Numbered from the stretch's first letter, positions 40,684 through 50,737 are shown. The stretch: 64,000 bases of DNA from Candidatus Limivivens intestinipullorum (GCA_018711185.1 DVIQ01000019.1:1-64000); one strand, 5' to 3'. Notes: generated by a model not told the origin, from the letters alone. Numbers and translations are program-made.

Positions 40684-41031
40684 ATGAACGAGATTATTAA
40701 GAACATCGAAGCTGAACAGCTGAAAGAAAATGCCGGCGATTTCCGCGTAGGCGATACGGTAAGAGTACACGCGAAGATCAGAGAAGGAAATCGCGAGCGT
40801 ATTCAGGTATTTGAAGGCACGGTACTGAAGATTCAGGGCGGCGGTATTCGCGCTACTTTCACAGTCCGCAAGAATTCAAACGGTATCGGGGTTGAGAAGA
40901 CCTGGCCGCTGCATTCTCCCCACGTAGAGAAGGTCGAGGTAGTCAGAAGAGGTAAGGTAAGACGTGCAAAACTGAATTACTTAAGACAGCGTGTGGGTAA
41001 GAGCGCAAAGGTAAAAGAGCTGGTAAAGTAA
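40684..41031 (+). CDS. rplS: Ribosomal protein bL19
   Basis: 115-residue large-subunit protein at the 30S-50S interface. Start [13 protein letters not shown] at ATG 40684 follows GAGGAGG; the in-frame extension to 40576 begins within the promoter. Family stretches [16 protein letters not shown] and [14 protein letters not shown] are present. Ends with a strong terminator. Confidence 0.98.
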   Translation: MNEIIKNIEAEQLKENAGDFRVGDTVRVHAKIREGNRERIQVFEGTVLKIQGGGIRATFTVRKNSNGIGVEKTWPLHSPHVEKVEVVRRGKVRRAKLNYLRQRVGKSAKVKELVK

Positions 41032-41043
41032 TGATAAAGACTG

Positions 41044-41078
41044 AGGCTGTTGCAATGCTATTTGCGACAGCCTTTTTG
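41044..41078 (+). terminator. Terminator after rplS
   Basis: AGGCTGTTGCA (41044-41054) pairs with TGCGACAGCCT (41063-41073), then TTTT. Confidence 0.88.
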
Positions 41079-41151
41079 CGATAAGCCCGGCAAGCGGCTG
41101 CCGTGTTCGCGCGAGCAGGCATTTGCCGGACAGCAGCAAAAGAGGTGAACT

Positions 41152-41754
41152 ATGAGCAGAAGGCAGAGAACGGCCAGAGCCAGGGGAAGAAGGGGAGAGA
41201 TACCGCAGCCGCCGGGAAGGAAGCGTTCCGCTCTTTCAAGAGCGATGCTTTGGGGGCTGGAAATTGTTATCGTCATTCTGTTCGCATTTTTGCTGGTCTA
41301 TTTCTTCGGCCAGTCACGAACGAACATCGGGCAGTCTATGAGCGTCACCCTGTCGGGGGGTGACACGGTTTTGCTGGATACGTTTTCCTACCAGATCGGC
41401 TCACCAAAGAGAGGCGACATTATCGCCTTTAAGCCGGGAGGAAGCGAGACCAGCCATTCCTATATCAAGCGCGTTATCGGCCTGCCCGGGGAGACCATCC
41501 AGATTATCGACGGGATGATTTATATTAATGATGAGCTTTATCTGGAGGAGGCGGATTATCCGGCCATCAACGATCCGGGGATGGCGGCGGAACCGATTAC
41601 GCTGGGAAGCGACGAATACTTTGTGTTGGGTGATAACCGCAATGACAGCCAGGACAGCCGGTTTGCCGATGTGGGAAATGTAAGGCGGAGTTATATCGAG
41701 GGCCGTGTATGGCTGGTGCTGGCTCCACGGAATCATTTCGGACTGGTATCCTGA
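41152..41754 (+). CDS. lepB: Signal peptidase I, first paralogue
   Basis: 200 residues. One N-terminal membrane helix (about 32-54), catalytic Ser in GQSMSVTL (about residue 62) where the usual motif is GxSMxPTL, and the general-base Lys in YIKRVIGLPGE (about 105); LGDNRNDSQDSR is the C-terminal box. Removes signal peptides from exported proteins. The loss of Pro after the Ser-Met pair is unusual and could alter cleavage preference. First of three paralogues flanking rbgA; start follows AGAGGTGAAC. Confidence 0.93.
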   Translation: MSRRQRTARARGRRGEIPQPPGRKRSALSRAMLWGLEIVIVILFAFLLVYFFGQSRTNIGQSMSVTLSGGDTVLLDTFSYQIGSPKRGDIIAFKPGGSETSHSYIKRVIGLPGETIQIIDGMIYINDELYLEEADYPAINDPGMAAEPITLGSDEYFVLGDNRNDSQDSRFADVGNVRRSYIEGRVWLVLAPRNHFGLVS

Positions 41755-41766
41755 CAGGAGGAATTT

Positions 41767-42615
41767 ATGAACTATCAATGGTATCCTGGTCATATGACGA
41801 AAGCGCGCCGTATGATGCAGGAGGACATCAAACTTGTAGAGCTGGTTATCGAACTTTTGGATGCCAGAGCGCCCCTGGCCAGCCGGAATCCGGATATCGA
41901 TGACCTGGGGAAGAACAAAGCCAGACTGATTCTTCTGAATAAAAGTGACCTGGCGGATCCGGTTCAGAATAAGGCATGGGCGGAGTACTTTGTCAGCCTG
42001 GGCTGCGGCTGCATTCCCGTAGATTCAAGGGGAAGAGGCGGTATGAAGGAGATCCAGGCAGCGATTCTGGAAGCCTGCAGGGAACGTCTTGAGCGGGACC
42101 GGAGGCGCGGAATCCAGAACCGCCCGGTGAGAGCCATGGTGGCTGGAATCCCGAACGTGGGGAAATCCACGTTTATCAATTCACTGGCCGGAAAGGCCTG
42201 CGCGAAGACCGGAAACCGGCCGGGCGTTACCAAGGGAAGACAGTGGATACGTCTGAACAAAAATGTGGAACTGCTGGACACGCCGGGTATTCTCTGGCCT
42301 AAGTTTGAGGATCAGCAGGTGGGGCTTAAGCTGGCCCTTTTGGGCTCCATCAACGACGAGATCTTAAATATGGAGGAAATGGCGGTTCATCTTCTGAATT
42401 TTCTGAAAACTGCCTATCCCGGAGCGGCTGCGGCCCGGTATGGATGCTGGGAAGAGGATGCGCAGGCGCAGCTTTCGGAGATCGCGCAGGTCCGCGGCTG
42501 CCTTGTGAAGGGCGGAGCCCTGGATCTGGAGCGGGCCGCCCAGCTGCTGATGGACGATTTCCGCAGCGGAAAGCTTGGAAAAATAACGCTTGAAAATCCG
42601 CCGGCAAATGGTTAA
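41767..42615 (+). CDS. rbgA: Ribosome biogenesis GTPase RbgA (YlqF)
   Basis: 282 residues, circularly permuted GTPase needed for late 50S assembly. Motif order is permuted as in the family: LLNKSDLAD (G4) before GIPNVGKSTFINSL (G1), with PGVTKGRQW and DTPGILWPK after. The N-terminus YQWYPGHMTKARR is diagnostic. It sits 12 bases after the first signal peptidase gene with AGGAGGAATT as binding site. Confidence 0.97.
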   Translation: MNYQWYPGHMTKARRMMQEDIKLVELVIELLDARAPLASRNPDIDDLGKNKARLILLNKSDLADPVQNKAWAEYFVSLGCGCIPVDSRGRGGMKEIQAAILEACRERLERDRRRGIQNRPVRAMVAGIPNVGKSTFINSLAGKACAKTGNRPGVTKGRQWIRLNKNVELLDTPGILWPKFEDQQVGLKLALLGSINDEILNMEEMAVHLLNFLKTAYPGAAAARYGCWEEDAQAQLSEIAQVRGCLVKGGALDLERAAQLLMDDFRSGKLGKITLENPPANG

Positions 42616-42653
42616 GCTTAAAAGAGAATTTATTACGAAAAGAGTGATGCGCA

Positions 42654-43232
42654 ATGAGCAAAGAAAACAACGAGACAAAGGAAGAAGAAAAGAAATCCGT
42701 GGGCAGAGAGATTGCGGAGACGGCCGTCTACATTCTGATTGTTCTGGTGCTCACCTATCTGGTGATCACCTATGTGGGACAGAGAACCACCGTCAGCGGG
42801 ATGTCCATGTATCCGACCTTGGAGGATGGAGACAACCTGATTACCGACAAAATCAGCTACCGCTTTACGGATCCCAAGAGATATGATATTGTCGTATTTC
42901 CGTTTACGGAGTCAGATGGTTCTACCAGGAACTTTATCAAACGGATTATCGGTCTGCCCGGGGAGACGGTACAGATTATCGACGGAGAAGTTTATATAAA
43001 CGGAGAACTGCTGGGAGAAAACTACGGCGCGGAGATCATCGAGAACCCCGGTGTGGCGGCAGAACCCATTACATTGGGAGACGATGAATATTTCGTGATG
43101 GGAGACAACCGGAACAACAGCAAGGACAGCCGTTATGCGGAAGTGGGAAATATAAAGCGCGAGGATTTGATCGGCCGGGCGTTTATCCGGATCTGGCCGC
43201 TTAATAAATTTGGTCTGCTGAAGCATCAATAA
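42654..43232 (+). CDS. lepB: Signal peptidase I, second paralogue
   Basis: 192 residues, membrane helix about 20-43, canonical catalytic motif SGMSMYPTLEDGDN (about 52), Lys in FIKRIIGLPGE, and MGDNRNNSKDSR. Very similar to the third paralogue that follows, so the pair looks like a tandem duplication. It processes exported proteins, of which this window encodes several. Confidence 0.96.
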   Translation: MSKENNETKEEEKKSVGREIAETAVYILIVLVLTYLVITYVGQRTTVSGMSMYPTLEDGDNLITDKISYRFTDPKRYDIVVFPFTESDGSTRNFIKRIIGLPGETVQIIDGEVYINGELLGENYGAEIIENPGVAAEPITLGDDEYFVMGDNRNNSKDSRYAEVGNIKREDLIGRAFIRIWPLNKFGLLKHQ

Positions 43233-43261
43233 GGAATGACGAGAGGAAGCGGTGGCGGTAT

Positions 43262-43819
43262 ATGGGGAGCAGGGAGCAGAATACGGAGAAAAGTATTTTC
43301 CGGGAAATCGGGGGCATGGCTCTGTATTTGACAGCAATTTTAGTGGTGTCTTATCTGGTGCTTCACTATGTGGGGCAGAGAACGACGGTCAGCGGGATGT
43401 CCATGTACCCGGCCCTGGAGGATGGGGACAATCTTCTGGTGGATAAGCTCACCTACCGCTTCCGGGACCCTGAGAGGTTTGACATTATAGTATTCCCTTT
43501 TCGGTTTCAGGAGGAAACCTATTACATTAAGCGGATTATCGGACTGCCCGGGGAGACGGTGCAGATCGCGGACGGATGCGTTTTTATAGACGGCGTTCGC
43601 CTGGCGGATGATTTAGATGTGGAAATCGAAAATCCCGGCCTGGCGGCTGTACCGCTGACCTTGGGGGAGGATGAGTATTTTGTCCTGGGAGACAACCGCA
43701 ACGACAGCTCCGACAGCCGGGATCCGGCGGTGGGGCTGGTTCATCGGACGGATATTATCGGCCGGGCGGTTTTTCGCATTTGGCCCCTTGGCGGTTTCGG
43801 AACGCTGAGCAGGGGCTGA
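43262..43819 (+). CDS. lepB: Signal peptidase I, third paralogue
   Basis: 185 residues with SGMSMYPALEDGDN, YIKRIIGLPGE and LGDNRNDSSDSR, membrane helix about 16-38. The Pro-Ala after MSM differs slightly from the second copy. It lies 29 bases downstream of that gene and 27 bases before rnhB, so it is part of the same run of genes. Confidence 0.95.
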   Translation: MGSREQNTEKSIFREIGGMALYLTAILVVSYLVLHYVGQRTTVSGMSMYPALEDGDNLLVDKLTYRFRDPERFDIIVFPFRFQEETYYIKRIIGLPGETVQIADGCVFIDGVRLADDLDVEIENPGLAAVPLTLGEDEYFVLGDNRNDSSDSRDPAVGLVHRTDIIGRAVFRIWPLGGFGTLSRG

Positions 43820-43846
43820 TGGAATCCGCGAAAACGGAGGAAGGAA

Positions 43847-44656
43847 ATGGAAAGAAAAAGTATTTCGGAAATTCGGCGGGAATTTTCGAAGACATGGGAA
43901 GCATACAGAGCGGATGAGGCCGGCACGGACGGCATGGAGGAGCTTTTTCACAGGTATGAGGAGGACTCCAGAGCCGGGGTAGCCGGTCTTATTGCGAAAT
44001 ACCAGAAGGAATTGATAAAACTATCCAAGGAGCGCGAGCGTCTGGACGCCATGAAGGCTTATGAGCGGAAGTATGTCTCCTATGGAAGAATCTGCGGGAT
44101 CGACGAGGCGGGCCGCGGGCCCCTTGCGGGACCTGTAGTAGCTGCGGCCGTTATTCTGCCTGCGGACTGCGAGATCCTCTATCTGAATGACAGCAAGCAG
44201 CTCTCGGAGAAGAAGCGGGAGGAGCTGTACGAGGAAATCATGGAGAAAGCCGCGGCGGTAGGTGTTGGCATGAGCAGCCCGGCCCGGATCGACGAGATTA
44301 ATATTCTCCAGGCCACCTATGAGGCGATGCGCCAGGCGGTGAGCCGGCTTGAGCCGGCTCCGGATCTGCTTTTAAACGACGCGGTAAAGATCCCCGGTCT
44401 TTCGGTTCCACAGGTTCCGATTATAAAGGGAGACGCCAAATCCGTATCCATAGCGGCGGCCAGCATCATCGCTAAGGTTACCAGGGACCGGCTGATGAAA
44501 GAGTATGACCGGCTGATGCCGGAGTATGGCTTCGCAAGTCACAAGGGCTACGGTTCCGCCGCTCATATCCAGGCCATCAGGACTTACGGGCCTTCTCCGA
44601 TACATCGGAGAAGCTTCCTGACGCATTTCCTTCCGGAGGAGGAAACCCATGAATAA
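43847..44656 (+). CDS. rnhB: Ribonuclease HII
   Basis: Cuts RNA in RNA-DNA hybrids and single ribonucleotides. 269 residues with an N-terminal extension (1-75) typical of Firmicute RNase HII, then catalytic ICGIDEAGRGPLAGPVVAAAV (acidic pair near 83-84), LLNDAVKIPGL and the late KVTRDRLM. It overlaps yraN by 8 bases. Confidence 0.96.
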   Translation: MERKSISEIRREFSKTWEAYRADEAGTDGMEELFHRYEEDSRAGVAGLIAKYQKELIKLSKERERLDAMKAYERKYVSYGRICGIDEAGRGPLAGPVVAAAVILPADCEILYLNDSKQLSEKKREELYEEIMEKAAAVGVGMSSPARIDEINILQATYEAMRQAVSRLEPAPDLLLNDAVKIPGLSVPQVPIIKGDAKSVSIAAASIIAKVTRDRLMKEYDRLMPEYGFASHKGYGSAAHIQAIRTYGPSPIHRRSFLTHFLPEEETHE

Positions 44657-44996
44657 AAGGCAGACGGGAAGCGCGTATGAACAAACGGCCGCTGCCTTTC
44701 TGACCGGAGAGGGGTACCGGATTTTGGAAAAAAACTACCGCTGCCGGGCAGGAGAGATTGATTTAATCGCGAAAAACGACGGGTATCTGGTGTTTGTGGA
44801 AGTGAAATACCGCAGGGACGCTTCCATGGGAGACGCTCTGGCGGCGGTAACGCCGCAAAAACAGGAACGAATACGAAAGACGGCTGCCTGGTATCTTATA
44901 CGGAACGGATATTCGGAGGAGACGCCCTGCCGCTTTGATGTGGTGGGGATTACAGGCACGGAAATAACATTAGTGAAGGATGCCTTTGGCATTTGA
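44649..44996 (+). CDS. YraN/UPF0102 family nuclease-fold protein
   Basis: 115 residues with the restriction-endonuclease-like core of the YraN family: GEIDLIAKNDGYLVFVEVKYR (about 36-56), which matches the D..ExK pattern. Role unknown, often linked to recombination or DNA processing. Conserved position after rnhB; the genes overlap and the next one begins 14 bases later. Confidence 0.93.
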   Translation: MNKRQTGSAYEQTAAAFLTGEGYRILEKNYRCRAGEIDLIAKNDGYLVFVEVKYRRDASMGDALAAVTPQKQERIRKTAAWYLIRNGYSEETPCRFDVVGITGTEITLVKDAFGI

Positions 44997-45010
44997 AGGA
45001 GGAGAGCAGG

Positions 45011-45874
45011 ATGCATCTGAAAAGAACAGGAGATGGGCAGACGGCAAGGATCTGCCATGAAGATACGGTTCCCTATGTTTCCTTTCCCCTTTTGGAGGAA
45101 CATAAGGACTTTCTGCACGGATTTTCCACACGGCTGGGAGGCGTGAGCACGGAACATTTGTCCAGCATGAATCTGAGCTTCACCAGGGGAGACGACCCGG
45201 AGCGGGTGCGGGAGAATTACCGGAGAATTGCCGGGAGTATCGGTTTTCGGCCGGAGGACATGGTTTTATCCGCCCAGACCCACACGACCCATGTGCGGAA
45301 GGTGACCGAAGCAGACAGAGGGATGGGCTTTACCCGGCCGCTGGAATACGCGGATGTGGACGGCCTGATGACCAATGTGCCGGGAATCGTCCTGGTGGGC
45401 TCCTTCGCGGACTGCGTACCCCTGTATTTCATCGACCCGGTGGAGAAGGTGGCGGCCCTGTCCCATTCCGGCTGGAAGGGCACGGCCCATCGTATGGGCA
45501 GGGTTACGGTGGAGGCCATGGAACGCGAGTACGGCTGCAGACCGGAGAATCTTTACGCGGTGATCGGCCCTTCCATCTGCCGGGAATGCTATGAGGTCAG
45601 CGAGGATGTGCTGATGCAGATCGAAGCGATTATCCCGGAAGAACAGGCTTCAAAGATGTATGAAAAGAAAGAAAACGGACGGTATCAGCTGGATCTTTGG
45701 AAGGTTAATGAGCAGATACTGCTGGATGCGGGCATTCCCAAAGAGCACATCGCGGTGACAGATGTGTGTACCTGCTGCAATCCGGAGATCTTTTTCTCTC
45801 ACCGGGCCAGCAGGGGCCAGCGGGGAAATATGGCCGCGTTTCTGGGAATCCGGCGCCCGGAGGACAGTTTCTGA
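45011..45874 (+). CDS. pgeF: Purine nucleoside phosphorylase, PgeF/YfiH (multicopper polyphenol oxidase fold) family
   Basis: 287 residues. Metal ligands are seen in SAQTHTTHV (His), SFADCVPLYF (Cys) and SHSGWKGTA (His). Members act as zinc-dependent purine nucleoside phosphorylases or adenosine deaminases, or remove misincorporated L-Ser from peptidoglycan precursor, so the assignment between these roles is open. ATG 45011 follows AAGGAGGAGAG; a TTG 18 bases upstream lies in front of the binding site. Confidence 0.92.
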   Translation: MHLKRTGDGQTARICHEDTVPYVSFPLLEEHKDFLHGFSTRLGGVSTEHLSSMNLSFTRGDDPERVRENYRRIAGSIGFRPEDMVLSAQTHTTHVRKVTEADRGMGFTRPLEYADVDGLMTNVPGIVLVGSFADCVPLYFIDPVEKVAALSHSGWKGTAHRMGRVTVEAMEREYGCRPENLYAVIGPSICRECYEVSEDVLMQIEAIIPEEQASKMYEKKENGRYQLDLWKVNEQILLDAGIPKEHIAVTDVCTCCNPEIFFSHRASRGQRGNMAAFLGIRRPEDSF

Positions 45875-45905
45875 ATGGGAAGGGCTGGATTCGGCTTTTA
45901 TAAGA

Positions 45906-45948
45906 AAACGCAGGCGGCATGCACCTTTGCCCCTGCGTTTTTTTTTTG
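45906..45948. terminator. Terminator between pgeF and prs
   Basis: AAACGCAGG (45906-45914) pairs with CCTGCGTTT (45932-45940), followed by a long T run; it can serve both convergent genes. Confidence 0.88.
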
Positions 45949-45958
45949 AAAATGCACT

Positions 45959-47131
45959 TTAGCGCTGATGGTACTGATCCAGCAGCTTGTGGATCTTTTC
46001 TGTGGGAGAGAGTACGTGGTTGATGGACACGTTATGATTCATGGAATCAATGATGCTTGCCAGGAACTTTGTCATATCCGCCTCCTGATAGTAGGGCTTT
46101 GTCAGAAGCTCCGGCAGGCGGTAGTTCAGATTTGTGGTGACAACCTTTGTGATATAGCCTTTTTCGTAGTACTCGTCAAACTTTGCCAGACCGTCCGTGA
46201 AAAGACCGAAGGTGGTACACACAAATACTCTGGCGGCTTTTCGCTCCTTTAACTGCTTGGCTACGTCCAGCATACTCTCGCCAGAGGAGATCATGTCGTC
46301 GATGATGATTACATCCTTACCCTCCACGGAGTCTCCAAGAAATTCGTGAGCGACGATGGGATTCTTTCCGTTCACAATGGTGGAATAATCCCGGCGTTTG
46401 TAGAACATACCCATATCCACGCCCAGAATATTGGAAAAGTAGACAGCCCGGCTCATGGCGCCCTCGTCTGGGCTGATAATCATAAGGTGGTCGTTGTCGA
46501 TGCGAAAATCCGGCACCGACTGAATCAGGGCCTTCAAAAACTGGTAGGTGGGCATATAGGAGTCAAAGCCCTGAAGCGGGATCGAGTTCTGCACACGGGG
46601 GTCGTGGGCGTCAAAGGTGACGATGTTGGACACGCCCATGTCCACCAGTTCCTGCAAGGCAAGGGCACAGTCCAGGGACTCCCGCTTTGTGCGTTTATGC
46701 TGCCTTCCCTCGTAGAGGAAGGGCATAATGACGTTGATCCGGCGGGCTTTGCCGTTTGCCGCGGAAATGATACGCTTCAGATCCTGATAATGGTCATCCG
46801 GGGACATGTGATTTTTATGGCCGCAGACCGTATAGGTAAGGCTGAAATTGCAGACATCTACCATAATAAACATATCGGTGCCCCGGACAGATTCGCCGAT
46901 GATTCCCTTGGCTTCCCCGGTGCCGAAGCGGGGGCAGGCGCACTTTAACAGATAAGTGTCCGCGGCATAACCTTTGTAGGCGATGCTGCCGGCCTCGTGG
47001 GTGGGATTTAAATGCCGGTAATCCACAAGGTGCGCATTTACCTTCTCCGCGAAATCCAGGCTGCCCTCCAGGGCGGCAAGCTTTAACGGCGCAAGGGGAA
47101 TTGCTTTCTGCAATGGTTCAAAATTTGGCAT
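45959..47131 (-). CDS. prs: Ribose-phosphate pyrophosphokinase (long Clostridia type)
   Basis: Makes PRPP from ribose 5-phosphate and ATP for nucleotide, His and Trp synthesis. 390 residues from ATG 47131 (site GGAGGAGAA), longer than the usual 315. Motifs: FDAHDPRVQNSIP, SPDEGAMSRA and the PRPP loop VIIIDDMISSGESM near residue 280. The extra length is shared by related Clostridia proteins as far as I recall. It is the only minus-strand gene between 10 and 64 kb. Confidence 0.94.
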   Translation of the reverse strand: MPNFEPLQKAIPLAPLKLAALEGSLDFAEKVNAHLVDYRHLNPTHEAGSIAYKGYAADTYLLKCACPRFGTGEAKGIIGESVRGTDMFIMVDVCNFSLTYTVCGHKNHMSPDDHYQDLKRIISAANGKARRINVIMPFLYEGRQHKRTKRESLDCALALQELVDMGVSNIVTFDAHDPRVQNSIPLQGFDSYMPTYQFLKALIQSVPDFRIDNDHLMIISPDEGAMSRAVYFSNILGVDMGMFYKRRDYSTIVNGKNPIVAHEFLGDSVEGKDVIIIDDMISSGESMLDVAKQLKERKAARVFVCTTFGLFTDGLAKFDEYYEKGYITKVVTTNLNYRLPELLTKPYYQEADMTKFLASIIDSMNHNVSINHVLSPTEKIHKLLDQYHQR

Positions 47132-47171
47132 AGTTCTCCTCCAAACGGATATTCCTGTGTATAACAGGATA

Positions 47172-47201
47172 ATCATACCATTCTATAGGAGCATAAGTCA
47201 A
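47172..47201 (-). promoter_or_regulatory. prs promoter
   Basis: Minus strand TTGACT (complement of 47196-47201) and TATGAT (complement of 47172-47177), spacer 18. Confidence 0.7.
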
Positions 47202-47250
47202 GGAAAATAGTGATTGCGGACTCGGCTGTGCCGCGCAGACAAAATTACCT

Positions 47251-47279
47251 TTGCATTTTCAGGCATCCTCTAGTATGAT
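47251..47279 (+). promoter_or_regulatory. Promoter of the DUF512-der-plsY-gpsA run
   Basis: TTGCAT at 47251-47256 and TATGAT at 47274-47279, spacer 17. Transcription would begin just before or within the 29-bp palindrome at 47292. Confidence 0.7.
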
Positions 47280-47291
47280 AGAAGAGACAGG

Positions 47292-47320
47292 CTAACAGTT
47301 TGGCCATGCCGAACTGTTGC
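47292..47320. mobile_element. 29-bp palindromic element in the DUF512 leader
   Basis: Arms CTAACAGTTTGGC and GCCGAACTGTTGC. Flanking GAGACAGG (47284-47291) and GAGGCAGA (47321-47328) match at six of eight positions, the differences being A/G transitions, so an ageing target duplication is likely. Confidence 0.65.
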
Positions 47321-47389
47321 GAGGCAGAAGAATTTGCGGATTCGCGTCTTCCTGGCGCGGTTCGCGGAAATCGGATTTCGAGGTGGAAA

Positions 47390-48748
47390 ATGAAGAACCA
47401 TTTACATACGGTAAAGACGGTAGCCCCGGGCAGCATCGGGGAGGAGCTTGGGATTGAGCCGGGAGACCGGATGCTTTCCATAAACGGGATGCCAGTGGAG
47501 GATGTTTTCGATTACCGGTATCTCTGCAGCGAGGAACTGGTGACTGTGCTGATCCAAAAACCGGACGGCGAGGAGTGGGAGCTGGAAATTGAGAAAGATT
47601 CCCAGGAGGATCTTGGGCTTACCTTTGAAAACGGGCTGATGGATTCCTACCGCAGCTGCAGAAATAAATGTATTTTCTGCTTTATCGACCAGATGCCGCC
47701 GGGGATGCGGGACACCTTGTACTTCAAGGACGACGACGCCAGACTTTCCTTTCTGCAGGGGAACTATGTGACTTTGACCAATATGAGCGATCACGACATT
47801 GAACGGATTATCCAATACCATATGGAACCCATAAACATCTCCTTTCATACCATGAATCCCGCGCTCCGGTGCAGGATGCTGAATAACCGCTTCGCCGGGG
47901 AGGCATTGAAGAAGGCGGACCGGCTGTACGAGGCGGGGATACATATGAACGGGCAGATTGTGCTGTGCAAAGGGATCAACGACGGGGAGGAGCTGGAATA
48001 CAGTATTCGGGAGCTTGCCCGGTATATGCCCCTTTTGGAGAGTGTATCCGTGGTTCCGGTGGGGCTTACGAAGTACCGGGAAGGGCTTACGCCTCTGGCG
48101 GCGTTTACAAAGGAGGACGCCTGCCGGGTTTTGGATACCATTGAGCGCTGGCAGGACGTGTTCCGGGAAAAATACGGAATCCACGGGATTCATGCCGGAG
48201 ACGAGTGGTATCTGCTGGCGGAGCGCGCCCTTCCCGAAGAGGAGCGGTATGACGGTTATCTTCAGCTGGAAAACGGCGTTGGTATGCTGACGCTTCTGGA
48301 AAAGGAGTTTTTGGAGGCGCTGGAAGCGTGTCCCGGGGACGCCCTGCCCAGGCGTGTATCCGTGGCAACCGGGCTTTTGGCGGCTCCCTTCATCGAACGC
48401 CTGGCGGGCCTTCTGGGCGAAAAATACCTGGGGCTTCAGGTTCAGGTGTTTCCGATTCGAAACGATTTCTTCGGGGAACGCATTACCGTGTCAGGACTGC
48501 TGACAGGACAGGATTTGAAAAAGCAGCTTTTGGGGAAAGATCTGGGACAGCGTCTTTTGCTTCCGTGCAATATTTTAAAAAGCGGGGAGACCGTATTCCT
48601 GGACGATATGACGGTGGCAGAGCTGGAATCCGCTTTACAAACGGAAATTAATATTGTAAAATCAAGCGGTCAGGCACTGGCAGCGGCTTTGCTGCTCCAG
48701 GACGCGGCAGAGCATTTACACACAGACGAGGTGAATAAATATGAGTAA
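47390..48748 (+). CDS. DUF512 family PDZ/radical-SAM-like protein
   Basis: 452 residues from ATG 47390 (AGGTGG upstream). N-terminal PDZ-like domain (about 1-75; [23 protein letters not shown]), then [19 protein letters not shown] with a CxxxCxxC-type cluster motif, and a C-terminal DUF512 domain (about 300-450; [17 protein letters not shown]). Found directly before der in many Clostridia, as here (8-base overlap). Biochemical role unknown; the coupling to der suggests ribosome assembly or RNA modification. Confidence 0.88.
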   Translation: MKNHLHTVKTVAPGSIGEELGIEPGDRMLSINGMPVEDVFDYRYLCSEELVTVLIQKPDGEEWELEIEKDSQEDLGLTFENGLMDSYRSCRNKCIFCFIDQMPPGMRDTLYFKDDDARLSFLQGNYVTLTNMSDHDIERIIQYHMEPINISFHTMNPALRCRMLNNRFAGEALKKADRLYEAGIHMNGQIVLCKGINDGEELEYSIRELARYMPLLESVSVVPVGLTKYREGLTPLAAFTKEDACRVLDTIERWQDVFREKYGIHGIHAGDEWYLLAERALPEEERYDGYLQLENGVGMLTLLEKEFLEALEACPGDALPRRVSVATGLLAAPFIERLAGLLGEKYLGLQVQVFPIRNDFFGERITVSGLLTGQDLKKQLLGKDLGQRLLLPCNILKSGETVFLDDMTVAELESALQTEINIVKSSGQALAAALLLQDAAEHLHTDEVNKYE

Positions 48749-50069
48749 ACCCATTGTAGCGATTGTGGGAAGGCCAAACGTAGGAAAATCCACCCTGTTT
48801 AACACGCTGGCCGGCAGCACGATTGCCATTGTAAAAGACACGCCGGGAGTGACCAGAGACCGCATATACGCGGATGTGGAATGGCTGAACTTCCGTTTTA
48901 CCCTGATCGATACCGGCGGCATTGAGCCGGATTCCAGCGATATCATCCTCTCCCAGATGAGGGAGCAGGCCCAGATCGCCATTGACACGGCGGATGTGAT
49001 TTTGTTTCTGGTAGATGTGCGCCAGGGGCTGGTGGATGCGGACGCTAAGGTGGCGGATATGCTTCGCAGATCTCAGAAGCCGGTGGTGCTGGTGGTCAAT
49101 AAGGTGGACAACTTTGAACGGCAGATGCCGGATGTCTATGAATTTTATAATCTGGGAATCGGGGATCCCCACCCCATTTCCGCCAACGGAAAGCTGGGAA
49201 TCGGCGACATGCTGGACGAGGTGATCCGGCTGTTCGGCGAGGACGCCGGGGAAAGCGAGGAGGACGACCGCCCGCGGATTGCTGTGGTGGGAAAGCCGAA
49301 CGTGGGAAAGTCTTCGATTATCAATAAGCTGACCGGTGAGAACCGGGTGATAGTGTCGGAAATCGCGGGTACCACCCGGGACGCCGTGGACACGGAGATT
49401 ATCTGGAACAAAAAGCCTTACGTGTTTATCGACACGGCGGGTCTGCGCAGAAAAAGCAAGGTAAAAGAGGAGCTGGAGCGCTACAGTATTATCCGCACCG
49501 TCACAGCCGTGGAGCGGGCCGATGTGGTGGTTGTTGTGATCGACGCCCAGGAAGGGATTACGGAGCAGGACGCCAAGATCGCCGGAATTGCCCATGAGCG
49601 GGGCAAAGGCATTATTATCGCCGTGAACAAGTGGGATGCTGTGGAGAAGAACGACAAGACCGTTTACCGCTACACGGACGATATCCGGAAAATCCTGTCC
49701 TTTATGCCCTACGCGGAGGTGATTTTCATTTCCGCCGTGACGGGACAGCGCCTGCCAAAGCTTTTCGACACCATCGATATGGTTTTGGCAAACCAGAGCC
49801 TGCGTATCCAGACAGGCGTGCTCAATGAGATTGTGTCCGAAGCGGTGGCTCTTCAGCAGCCGCCCTCAGATAAGGGGCACCGGCTGAAGATTTTCTACGC
49901 CACCCAGGTGGCTGTGAAGCCGCCCACCTTCGTGATTTTTGTAAACGACAGAGAGCTGATGCATTTTTCCTATACAAGGTATCTTGAGAATAAAATCCGG
50001 GAGGCCTTTGGTTTCCGGGGGACCGCGCTGAAATTCATCATCAGGGAAAGAAAAGAAAAGGAGAGTTGA
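48741..50069 (+). CDS. der: Ribosome biogenesis GTPase Der
   Basis: 442 residues with two consecutive GTPase domains, [12 protein letters not shown] (residue 8) and [12 protein letters not shown] (about 185), and a C-terminal KH-like domain (about 355-435). Needed for 50S assembly. Overlaps the DUF512 gene by 8 bases and is followed 2 bases later by plsY. Confidence 0.98.
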   Translation: MSKPIVAIVGRPNVGKSTLFNTLAGSTIAIVKDTPGVTRDRIYADVEWLNFRFTLIDTGGIEPDSSDIILSQMREQAQIAIDTADVILFLVDVRQGLVDADAKVADMLRRSQKPVVLVVNKVDNFERQMPDVYEFYNLGIGDPHPISANGKLGIGDMLDEVIRLFGEDAGESEEDDRPRIAVVGKPNVGKSSIINKLTGENRVIVSEIAGTTRDAVDTEIIWNKKPYVFIDTAGLRRKSKVKEELERYSIIRTVTAVERADVVVVVIDAQEGITEQDAKIAGIAHERGKGIIIAVNKWDAVEKNDKTVYRYTDDIRKILSFMPYAEVIFISAVTGQRLPKLFDTIDMVLANQSLRIQTGVLNEIVSEAVALQQPPSDKGHRLKIFYATQVAVKPPTFVIFVNDRELMHFSYTRYLENKIREAFGFRGTALKFIIRERKEKES

Positions 50070-50071
50070 GC

Positions 50072-50719
50072 ATGGGAGTCAGAATTGCCTGTTTAGCGAT
50101 AGGCTATGTTTTCGGCCTGTTTCAGACCGGCTATCTTCTGGGGAGACATTATGGAATCGACATACGGAACTACGGAAGCGGAAACGCCGGAACCACCAAC
50201 ATGCTCCGGACGAAGGGAAAAAAGGCGGGACTGATCACTTTCGCGGGGGACTGTTTAAAATGTGTGCTGGCCCTTCTGCTGGTACAGCTTCTGTTCCGGG
50301 AAAGCCATAAAGACATGGTTCCACTGCTGAAGATTTACGCCGCCGCCGGGGTGATCCTGGGCCACAACTATCCCTTTTACCTGAATTTCCGGGGCGGAAA
50401 GGGAATTGCCGCCACCGCGGGATTTATCCTGGGTTTTGACTGGATTATGACCATCTGCGAGGCCATTATCTTTCTGGTGACGTTTTTTACGACTCACTAC
50501 GTGTCCCTGGGCTCCCTGCTGGTGTATGCGGGATTGATGGTGGAACTGGTGGTTTTGGGACAGATGGGGCATTTCGGTATGTCCCAGACGCATCTGTATG
50601 AGCTTTACGCGGTGGGCGCTTTCCTTACGGTGCTGGCTTACTGGAAGCACCGGGCGAATATCCGGCGTCTGCTGAAAGGAGAGGAGAGCAAGACCCTCCT
50701 CTCTTCGAAGCATAAATAA
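50072..50719 (+). CDS. plsY: Glycerol-3-phosphate acyltransferase
   Basis: 215-residue integral membrane enzyme that transfers the acyl group of acyl-phosphate (from PlsX, 18623) to glycerol 3-phosphate. Motifs NYGSGNAGTTNMLR, GHNYPFYLNFRGGKGIAA and several membrane helices. ATG 50072 lies 7 bases after AAAGGAGAG; a TTG six bases upstream is too close. Next gene gpsA supplies the glycerol 3-phosphate. Confidence 0.96.
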   Translation: MGVRIACLAIGYVFGLFQTGYLLGRHYGIDIRNYGSGNAGTTNMLRTKGKKAGLITFAGDCLKCVLALLLVQLLFRESHKDMVPLLKIYAAAGVILGHNYPFYLNFRGGKGIAATAGFILGFDWIMTICEAIIFLVTFFTTHYVSLGSLLVYAGLMVELVVLGQMGHFGMSQTHLYELYAVGAFLTVLAYWKHRANIRRLLKGEESKTLLSSKHK

Positions 50720-50737
50720 AGATTATGGGAGGTATTT

